A stretch of DNA of 11,566 nt, from NCBI GenBank assembly GCA_964498755.1, contig CAZCIB010000057.1, positions 1 through 11,566 of the forward strand, read 5' to 3'. A program made the position numbers and the translations under genes. Shown here piece after piece: positions 7,073-11,566 of this stretch; positions within the stretch are counted from its first letter, which is position 1, and every line of letters begins with the position of its first letter. This stretch comes from RZZS01 sp964498755 (lineage in GTDB: Bacteria > Pseudomonadota > Alphaproteobacteria > Micavibrionales > Micavibrionaceae). A model generated the notes under the pieces. That model was given only the letters and a program-made list of their open reading frames with translations, was not told the origin of the DNA and searched no databases.

Positions 7073-7100
7073 GTTATGCAAATTTGCCGCTATATTTCAA
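7073..7100 (-). promoter_or_regulatory. candidate promoter and palindrome for the sigma-factor gene
   Basis: On the minus strand TTGAAA (7100-7095) and CATAAC (7078-7073) are 16 bp apart, close upstream of the sigma-factor start. A perfect 10-bp palindrome GCAAATTTGC (7078-7087) lies mostly in the spacer and touches the -10, a position where a bound repressor would block transcription. Promoter strength and binding are inferred. Confidence 0.35.
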
Positions 7101-7126
7101 TAAGAAATTCCATTAGTTTAAAATTT

Positions 7127-7170
7127 CGCGCCACCCGCTATGGCGCGACGCGGGCTTAAGCTTCGGCCCG
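7127..7170. repeat. two consecutive inverted repeats in the sigma/glyoxalase divergent region
   Basis: First hairpin: CGCGCCA (7127-7133) pairs with TGGCGCG (7141-7147) around a 7-nt loop. Second: CGGGC (7151-7155) pairs with GCCCG (7166-7170) around a 10-nt loop. Neither is followed by a T run, so they are not typical terminators. They lie in the 195-bp gap between divergent genes, which otherwise shows only promoter-like elements. Confidence 0.4.
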
Positions 7171-7244
7171 TTATCGTTATATGGTGGATTTAATGCGCTC
7201 AGGGGCTAGTTACATCTTTTGTAAAAACTAATCAGGAGCAAAAA

Positions 7245-7703
7245 ATGGAATATCTGCACACAATGATCCGGATCAGCGATATTGACGAGTCGCTTAACTT
7301 TTTCTGCAATATTCTCGGCATGAAAGAGGCGTTCCGGAAAGATTCGGAAAAAGGGCGGTTTACCCTGATTTTTCTCGCGGCGTCCGGCGATGACGATAAA
7401 GTCGCGGCGAACGGCAACACGCCGCTGCTGGAACTCACTTATAACTGGCCCGACGCAGACGGCAATGTTGAGGAATACGCCGGAGGGCGCAATTTCGGGC
7501 ATCTGGCCTACCGGGTGGAGAATATATACGAAACCTGCCGGAAAATTCAGGACGCTGGCGTGACGATCAACCGCCCGCCGCGCGATGGGCGCATGGCGTT
7601 TATCAAAAGCCCTGACGGTATTTCAATCGAGTTATTGCAGAAGGGTGACGCGCTCGAACCTCAAGAACCCTGGGCGTCGATGGAAAATACGGGGACGTGG
7701 TGA
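7245..7703 (+). CDS. gloA: glyoxalase I (lactoylglutathione lyase)
   Basis: This enzyme converts the hemithioacetal of methylglyoxal and glutathione to S-lactoylglutathione, detoxifying methylglyoxal in the cytoplasm. The 152-residue protein has the two beta-alpha-beta-beta-beta halves of the glyoxalase fold. Metal ligands are in place: His5 (YLHTM), Glu63 (LLELTYNW), His86 (FGHLAYRV) and Glu129 (GISIELLQ). The motif SLNFFCNILGM is typical. The absence of a long insertion suggests a Ni2+-type bacterial enzyme, which is an inference. An AGGAG (7234-7238) six bases before the ATG gives a strong ribosome-binding site. The gene is divergent from the sigma factor, and its TGA directly abuts the reverse-strand stop of purF. 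Confidence 0.93.
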   Translation: MEYLHTMIRISDIDESLNFFCNILGMKEAFRKDSEKGRFTLIFLAASGDDDKVAANGNTPLLELTYNWPDADGNVEEYAGGRNFGHLAYRVENIYETCRKIQDAGVTINRPPRDGRMAFIKSPDGISIELLQKGDALEPQEPWASMENTGTW

Positions 7704-9173
7704 TTACCGGCCTTTGCGCCGCCCGGCAAGCGAGGTGACGCGGTCGGCGTCGTGGCGGTTTTCCTGATCCGTGAGCGGCACGGGATAATCCCCGGTGAAA
7801 CAGGCGTCGCAGAATTGCGGCGCGTCCGCGTTGCGTTTCGCCTCGCCAACGGCGCGGTAAAGCCCGTCCCATGAGATATAGGCCAGCGAGTCCACGCCGA
7901 TGGCCTCGGCGATTTCCTCGACGCTGTGCGTATGCGCGAACAGCTCTTCATTCTTGGGCGTGTCGATGCCGTAAAAACAGCTGTACTTTGTCGGCGGCGA
8001 GGATATGCGCATGTGGACTTCCTTCGCGCCGCCCTGCCGCATCATGTCGACGATTTTGCGCGACGTCGTGCCGCGCACGATGGAATCGTCAACGAGTACG
8101 ATTTTCTTGCCCTGTATGTAGGCGCGGTTGGCGTTGTGCTTGAGTTTTACGCCAAGGTGGCGGATCTGGTCCGTCGGCTCGATAAACGTGCGGCCGATAT
8201 AGTGATTGCGGATAATGCCAAGCTCGAACGGCAGCTTGCTCTCTTCGGCGTAGCCGAGCGCCGACGGCACGCCGCTGTCCGGAACCGGGATTACGTAATC
8301 CGCGTCGCACGGGGATTCTCTCGCCAGCTCGACGCCGATCTTTTTGCGCATTTCATAGACCGAGCGGTTTTCCATGAAACTGTCTGGCCTTGCGAAATAG
8401 ATATACTCGAAAATGCAAAAGCGCGGACTGACCTGCTCAAAGGGACGTTTGCTGAGCAGGCCCTCTTTTGTTACGACGACCATCTCGCCGGGTTCTATCT
8501 CGCGGACGAAATCGGCGCCGATGATATCAAAAGCGCAGCTTTCAGAGGCCAGAATATATGAATCGCCAAGCCTGCCAAGCACAAGCGGGCGTACGCCATA
8601 CGGGTCGCGCACGCCGATGAGCTTGCCGTCCGAAAGCGCGACGAGCGAGTAGGCGCCGTCAACCTGCTTCAAGGCGTCGATCAGGCGGTCTTCAACCTGT
8701 TCTTCTTTTGAGAACGCCATCAGGTGTACGATGACTTCCGTATCGGTCGTCGACTGGAAAATCGCGCCGCGTTTAACGAGCTTTTGCCTGAGCGTGTTCG
8801 GATTGGTCAGATTGCCGTTATGCGCGACCGCGAAGCCGCCGAAAGACAGATCGGCGAAGAGGGGCTGCACGTTGCGCATCGTCGTCTCGCCGGATGTGGC
8901 GTAACGGTTGTGACCGATCGAGATTTCGCCTTTCAGACGGTGAATGACGTTGACGTCGCTGAAGGTGGAATCGACAAGGCCAAGCGCGCGCTCGGCGTAA
9001 AAATCCTCGCCGTCACAGGTGATTATGCCGCAGGCTTCCTGTCCCCTGTGCTGCAGGGCATGAAGTCCCAGAGCCGTCAGAGCCGCAGCGTCATTGTGGC
9101 CATACACGCCGAAGACGCCGCATTCCTCGTGCAGCTTGTCATCGTCCCATGGCGTTTTGTCGCTGTTATTCAT
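7704..9173 (-). CDS. purF: amidophosphoribosyltransferase (PurF)
   Basis: This enzyme catalyses the committed step of purine synthesis: PRPP plus glutamine gives 5-phosphoribosylamine. The 489-residue protein has an N-terminal Ntn glutaminase domain with nucleophile Cys18 (ECGVFGVYG) after a 17-residue stretch that would be a cleaved propeptide. It also has HALQHRGQEACGI and the C-terminal PRPP-binding motif VLVDDSIVRGTTS (359-371). Four cysteines (253, 399, 455, 458) sit at positions expected for the 4Fe-4S cluster of the Bacillus-type enzyme, so this is the iron-sulfur, propeptide-bearing class. The ATG overlaps the end of cvpA by 8 bp, indicating translational coupling. The stop codon directly abuts that of gloA on the other strand. 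Confidence 0.98.
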   Translation of the reverse strand: MNNSDKTPWDDDKLHEECGVFGVYGHNDAAALTALGLHALQHRGQEACGIITCDGEDFYAERALGLVDSTFSDVNVIHRLKGEISIGHNRYATSGETTMRNVQPLFADLSFGGFAVAHNGNLTNPNTLRQKLVKRGAIFQSTTDTEVIVHLMAFSKEEQVEDRLIDALKQVDGAYSLVALSDGKLIGVRDPYGVRPLVLGRLGDSYILASESCAFDIIGADFVREIEPGEMVVVTKEGLLSKRPFEQVSPRFCIFEYIYFARPDSFMENRSVYEMRKKIGVELARESPCDADYVIPVPDSGVPSALGYAEESKLPFELGIIRNHYIGRTFIEPTDQIRHLGVKLKHNANRAYIQGKKIVLVDDSIVRGTTSRKIVDMMRQGGAKEVHMRISSPPTKYSCFYGIDTPKNEELFAHTHSVEEIAEAIGVDSLAYISWDGLYRAVGEAKRNADAPQFCDACFTGDYPVPLTDQENRHDADRVTSLAGRRKGR

Positions 9174-9876
9174 TCAATGTTCCGCTCTCGAAGAGCTCAT
9201 CGAGCTTTTCACGGTCTTTGGAAGGATAGCCGGTTGATTCTTCGTTATCGCTTTCCGGGGAAGGGTCCGACTTGTCTTCCCCGCCTTTAAGAATATCCAG
9301 GCTTTCCATCAGGTCCTGCGCCTTCCGGTTTTGCGTTTCCGCGTCTTGGGCGTCAATTTCGAAACGCTCCGGCATTACGGCAATCAGTTTTTCCGAGGTC
9401 CATGCCACGGCTTGCTCCGTCACGGGCGTTCCGAACCATTCTTCTTTCTGCTCGTCTTCAACCAGCAGATGAACGGGCATATAAAGCAGACCTAAAAGAA
9501 TAATGGCGCGGGCCAGCCCGAAAACAACGCCAAGCGTCCGGTCCACAGGGCCGAGGCCGACGGCGCTTGCGCCTTTGGCGATGAAATGGCTGGCGACTGA
9601 CAGGATAATCACGACGGAAATGAACACGACGCCGTATCCGGCCGCTTCCGTCAACAGGCTGTAAGGTATGACGCCAAACAGCGTTCCGCCGTTTTCACCG
9701 TTTTCGGCGCCAAGCCATCCGCTTAAGATATCGGAGAGAACGGGACCGAAATAAAGCGCGGCGACGAAACCGCCCAGAACGCCCGCAATCGTCAGGACTT
9801 CCTTGATAAACCCGCGCATAAACGCCACGAGCGCGGAAATCAGAAGAGCGGAGAAAACGACGATGTCAAAAATCAT
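9166..9876 (-). CDS. cvpA: CvpA family membrane protein
   Basis: A 236-residue inner-membrane protein with about four hydrophobic segments (residues 2-20, 27-47, 79-100, 115-137), then an acidic soluble tail. The opening MIFDIVVFSALLISALVAF, followed by MRGFIKEVLTIAGVLGGF, and the VDRTLGVVFGLARAIILL motif are typical of CvpA. The family is named for colicin V production and is commonly next to purF, as here; its biochemical role is not settled. It is 8-bp overlapped with purF, with the order cvpA then purF. No good ribosome-binding site precedes the ATG. The first 20 codons are present a second time beyond ygjV (10558-10617), so the region in front of this gene appears rearranged. Confidence 0.92.
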   Translation of the reverse strand: MIFDIVVFSALLISALVAFMRGFIKEVLTIAGVLGGFVAALYFGPVLSDILSGWLGAENGENGGTLFGVIPYSLLTEAAGYGVVFISVVIILSVASHFIAKGASAVGLGPVDRTLGVVFGLARAIILLGLLYMPVHLLVEDEQKEEWFGTPVTEQAVAWTSEKLIAVMPERFEIDAQDAETQNRKAQDLMESLDILKGGEDKSDPSPESDNEESTGYPSKDREKLDELFESGTLNE

Positions 9877-9880
9877 GAGC
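9817..9880. repeat. 64-bp direct repeat, copy A (start of cvpA)
   Basis: Matches 10558-10621 at 60 of 64 positions, with no gaps. It covers the first 20 codons of cvpA and four bases before the ATG. Three of the four differences fall in coding sequence: one silent (third base of an Ala codon) and two in one codon, changing Val17 to Ile in the other copy. The fourth is just upstream of the ATG. Confidence 0.95.
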
Positions 9881-9912
9881 CAAAAACCATTGAAACCATT
9901 CGGATATGTTGT

Positions 9913-9941
9913 TTTGTAGGCAATATAAAGACGTTTTACAA
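9913..9941 (-). promoter_or_regulatory. candidate promoter for cvpA-purF
   Basis: On the minus strand TTGTAA (9941-9936) and TACAAA (9918-9913) are 17 bp apart, each matching 4 of 6 consensus positions. This gives a leader of about 30 nt before cvpA. It lies within the segment bounded by the 64-bp repeats, so this promoter would have arrived with ygjV if the insertion model is right. Confidence 0.35.
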
Positions 9942-10007
9942 GGCCTCTCTTTAGTTTAAAGGTAAGCCTTTTCTTAACCGCTATGATTTATTATGGGACG
10001 GTAAAAT

Positions 10008-10013
10008 AAAGGG
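10008..10013 (+). promoter_or_regulatory. ribosome-binding site choosing the ygjV start
   Basis: AAAGGG lies six bases before the ATG at 10020. An in-frame TTG at 10017 would be only three bases away, so ATG is the better start. Confidence 0.6.
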
Positions 10014-10019
10014 CCATTG

Positions 10020-10562
10020 ATGCATACGTTACTAATTGCCGAAATGCTAGGCTTCCTCGCCTTTTTTTTGGCCTTGATCGGCTTTTCTCTCAAAAAACCC
10101 AAACACGTCCTGTGCTTTCTCTGCCTGCCTTGCGCGCTCTGGGTTGGGCATTTTGCACTTTTGGCCCAGTTTTCCGGTATGGCTACGTCAGCAATCGCAT
10201 TGATCAGAAATGTCATCGGCGCTGTGGCCGGAGAAAAAATCGTGCATAAAGCGAATTTTTCTTTATTCATCCTTCTCACGGTCATCGTTCTTCCTTCTAT
10301 CAATATGGTAGCCGATCTTTTACCGCTTTGCGCGGCCCTCGCAGGAAGCCTTGCCGTTTACCTGCGCGACAGGCCTTTTTTATTCAGACTTTCCTGCCTT
10401 TCCGGGCATGCTTGCTGGGTTGCATACGGCATTGCGTTTTCTTCAGCCGCACTGGTTGTTTCCGGTGTTATCATGGGCTTTTCCATTTTCATCAGCATCA
10501 TCCGCTACGATCTTAAAGTAAGGCTTTTTAACAATAGCCTGCCCGCACATAAGATCACATAA
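10020..10562 (+). CDS. ygjV: YgjV-family inner membrane protein
   Basis: A 180-residue, strongly hydrophobic protein with about five or six membrane segments. The layout (an N-terminal GFLAFFLALIGFSLKKPK, then CALWVGHFALLAQFSGMATSAIALIRNVIG, a mid-protein LLPLCAALAGSLAVYLRDRP and a C-terminal SGHACWVAYG) parallels E. coli YgjV, a membrane protein of unknown function and near-identical length. Identification rests on remembered family pattern, not a search. It is transcribed away from cvpA. The whole gene with its upstream region lies between two 64-bp direct repeats of the cvpA start, and its own stop codon falls inside the distal repeat. This implies it was inserted in front of cvpA. The start choice is explained by the ribosome-binding site at 10008-10013. 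Confidence 0.82.
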   Translation: MHTLLIAEMLGFLAFFLALIGFSLKKPKHVLCFLCLPCALWVGHFALLAQFSGMATSAIALIRNVIGAVAGEKIVHKANFSLFILLTVIVLPSINMVADLLPLCAALAGSLAVYLRDRPFLFRLSCLSGHACWVAYGIAFSSAALVVSGVIMGFSIFISIIRYDLKVRLFNNSLPAHKIT

Positions 10563-10617
10563 ACGCTATGAGCGCGGAAATCAGAAGGGCGGAGAAAACG
10601 ACGATGTCAAAAATCAT
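10555..10617 (-). pseudogene. orphan 5' fragment of cvpA (20 codons)
   Basis: The distal repeat reads on the minus strand as the first 20 residues of CvpA with one change (Val17 to Ile), and is then cut by TGA at 10557-10555, immediately outside the repeat. Reading frame and start codon are preserved, so the fragment is either young or came from a related allele. Upstream, its ATG overlaps the stop of a 31-codon open frame in an ATGA arrangement. It is most simply the scar of a recombination event, marking where cvpA originally joined its upstream neighbour. Confidence 0.75.
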
Positions 10618-10621
10618 AAGC
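10558..10621. repeat. 64-bp direct repeat, copy B (beyond ygjV)
   Basis: Partner of 9817-9880, same orientation, 741 bp away, 60 of 64 identical. Its left end includes the last bases of ygjV, including the TAA stop. Sequences on both outer sides are unrelated to those beside copy A. Confidence 0.95.
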
Positions 10622-10709
10622 TTTTATGCCGGGCCAGAGACAATTCACGAGCGATATATGATTGATAGAAAATCGCGCGCGGTTTTGCTAGGTTTGTTGC
10701 GCGTTCCAT
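10614..10709 (-). CDS. possible 31-aa small ORF before the cvpA fragment
   Basis: An ATG six bases after the stop of the 255-residue orphan gene opens a 31-codon frame (MERATNLAKPRAIFYQSYI..., basic, no recognised motif). It ends in TGA overlapping the orphan cvpA ATG as ATGA, the classic coupled-gene junction. No ribosome-binding site is seen. It may be a real small gene from the ancestral operon, or chance. This and the cvpA fragment occupy most of the 153-bp gap 10563-10715, which otherwise shows only a terminator-like palindrome. Confidence 0.2.
   Translation of the reverse strand: MERATNLAKPRAIFYQSYIARELSLARHKSL
10669..10686 (+). terminator. weak terminator-like palindrome downstream of ygjV
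   Basis: An 18-bp near-palindrome, AAAATCGCG/CGCGGTTTT, pairs fully on the plus-strand transcript if one U-G pair is allowed, and ends in four Ts. It lies about 107 bp after the ygjV stop. The loop would have to be taken from the GC core, so the stem is short. Low confidence. Confidence 0.22.
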
Positions 10710-10715
10710 GTGCGT

Positions 10716-11483
10716 TCAAACAGGCGCAGGCAAAAATCGTAAATGGTGTGCGGCTAATTTCTCGCATTCCTCGGCGCAAAGTATCTGGCTTGCGATATCG
10801 TCGACAAATGTCTCCCGATCAACTTGCGTATCGGTCGTCTGGCCCGCTTGCATCATGTACGCATTGTGCAGGCTCATTAAGCGCACGAGGCAATCCGACA
10901 AGTCGATATAGTTGCGCGACAGTCCGGTCAGCAGATGCGCAAGCTCGGTGTTACTCTGTGTAAAGGCCTCTTCCGGATCAGAAAATTCCGGGTAGTTTTT
11001 AAAAAAACGCTCGCCGGGATCGCCGTTAAGCATGACGGAGGGTATTCCTTGGCATAACCTGTTGCTTTCGTCGAAGATTTTTTGCGTTGCGCTTCTCATG
11101 GAATCCGCGTTCGGCAACTCAATGTCAGGGGAGTCAAGCGTCGCCGTCGCCGCGCAAAAAAACTTGGCGGCCAGCTTGAGGTGGTATTCTATATCCTGCA
11201 AAGCGCCGCCGGAATTGCCGTCATAGCAGGAAATCCGGGCCTGCCGCCTTGTTACAAGGCTCACGCGCTCCTGAGACGCTCTGGCAATTTCAATGCATGT
11301 CTCAACGCGCTGACGCAGCAACTCGCTTTGTTCGTTTACGACCGCGGCGACTGCTGTCTTGTCGGCAGAAAATAATGCGCAGGCCCCGCCGTCGGCAACA
11401 ACGCGCAAGGATGATAAAACCTCTTCTCTTGCAGCGGCGTTATCCGTAATCGCAGCAATAGTCTCTTGTAACAATTCTGTCAT
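10716..11483 (-). CDS. hypothetical helical, cysteine-rich protein
   Basis: Not recognised. The protein is 255 residues (257 from the upstream ATG), soluble, with no signal peptide or membrane segment and a largely helical pattern. It has eight cysteines spread along its length, many for a cytoplasmic protein, but they are not in a clear metal-binding spacing apart from CAEEC near the C-terminus. Two ATGs lie six bases apart; the inner one is chosen because GGGAG (11490-11494) is six bases before it but touches the outer one. The gene shares strand with cvpA and purF, and may have been directly upstream of cvpA before ygjV entered: it ends 98 bp before the orphan cvpA start. A long reading frame on the other strand is poorer in protein-like pattern. 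Coding status is likely, function unknown. Confidence 0.7.
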   Translation of the reverse strand: MTELLQETIAAITDNAAAREEVLSSLRVVADGGACALFSADKTAVAAVVNEQSELLRQRVETCIEIARASQERVSLVTRRQARISCYDGNSGGALQDIEYHLKLAAKFFCAATATLDSPDIELPNADSMRSATQKIFDESNRLCQGIPSVMLNGDPGERFFKNYPEFSDPEEAFTQSNTELAHLLTGLSRNYIDLSDCLVRLMSLHNAYMMQAGQTTDTQVDRETFVDDIASQILCAEECEKLAAHHLRFLPAPV

Positions 11484-11489
11484 AGTCAT

Positions 11490-11506
11490 CTCCCATGTTG
11501 AAACAT
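11490..11506 (-). promoter_or_regulatory. ribosome-binding site and small palindrome before the orphan gene
   Basis: GGGAG (11494-11490 on the minus strand) is ideally spaced for the ATG at 11483. Directly upstream is ATGTT-GA-AACAT (11495-11506), a 5-bp inverted repeat that could be an operator or mask the ribosome-binding site. The remaining bases to the window end show no convincing gene. Confidence 0.35.
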
Positions 11507-11566
11507 CCCGGTTCGCACACTACCCGACTCATGTTCAGAAAGCCTTTTCCAGCAACGTTTTTGGTC

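Noticed and set aside
7926..8561. Plus-strand open frame of about 211 codons opposite purF
   Set aside because: Fully antisense to conserved PurF coding sequence. The 8724-9290 frame is rejected for the same reason.
9940..9970. Stem-loop AAGGC/GCCTT with inner CTTTA/TAAAG, followed by TTTT
   Set aside because: Considered as a terminator or attenuator, but the stem is AT-rich, interrupted by an internal loop, and lies in a divergent promoter region where no transcript is expected to end.
10568..10963. Plus-strand frame of about 131 codons beginning inside repeat copy B
   Set aside because: Starts in antisense of the cvpA fragment and runs through the antisense of the orphan gene; low-complexity, arginine/serine-rich translation typical of shadow frames.
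11535..11564. Possible C-terminal end of an upstream gene on the minus strand (PKTLLEKAF then stop)
   Set aside because: Only nine codons inside the window; cannot be told from chance.
1..11566. CRISPR arrays, tRNA/rRNA genes, insertion sequences, riboswitches
   Set aside because: No regularly spaced repeats, cloverleaf-like sequences, transposase or integrase genes, or long structured leaders were found by eye.

Overview
The window looks like a chromosomal segment of a Gram-negative bacterium, most likely an alphaproteobacterium. This rests on gene content: truA near dapE and dapD, a cvpA-purF pair, an RpoH-type sigma factor, a periplasmic PRC-barrel protein and a DUF2061 membrane protein. 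Class is an inference from recognised families; no rRNA or tRNA gene is present to anchor it. Core metabolic genes are visibly GC-rich, while several accessory genes among them are more AT-rich.

Left part (1-2800): truA (tRNA pseudouridine synthase A), then a secreted protein with two PRC-barrel-like units, both on +. These converge with an XRE-family regulator on -. The regulator is divergent from a small DUF2061 membrane protein, across a 148-bp intergenic region rich in short palindromes and with a good sigma-70-like promoter.

Centre (2805-7049, all on -): in transcription order, a divergent RpoH-like sigma factor, dapD, a stand-alone RelA/SpoT-type HD-domain protein, and dapE. dapD and dapE catalyse the two succinyl steps of lysine/meso-diaminopimelate synthesis. 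The HD gene sits between them and retains every residue position expected for a (p)ppGpp hydrolase, with no visible synthetase domain. This sigma factor/alarmone-hydrolase pair bracketing dapD is the most interesting feature of the window.

Right part (7050-11566): a glyoxalase I gene (+) whose stop codon abuts that of purF (-). purF overlaps cvpA by 8 bp. Upstream of cvpA lies a ygjV-family membrane gene (+), flanked by a 64-bp direct repeat (60/64 identical). One copy is the start of cvpA and the other is an orphan cvpA start fragment just beyond ygjV. This suggests ygjV entered by a recombination event that split cvpA from an original upstream neighbour. Beyond it is a cysteine-rich helical orphan gene of about 255 aa on -.

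Genes are tightly packed. Three tail-to-tail gene pairs are separated by 0 to 7 bp, and no gene-free stretch exceeds 200 bp. No CRISPR array, transposase, integrase or RNA gene was seen.
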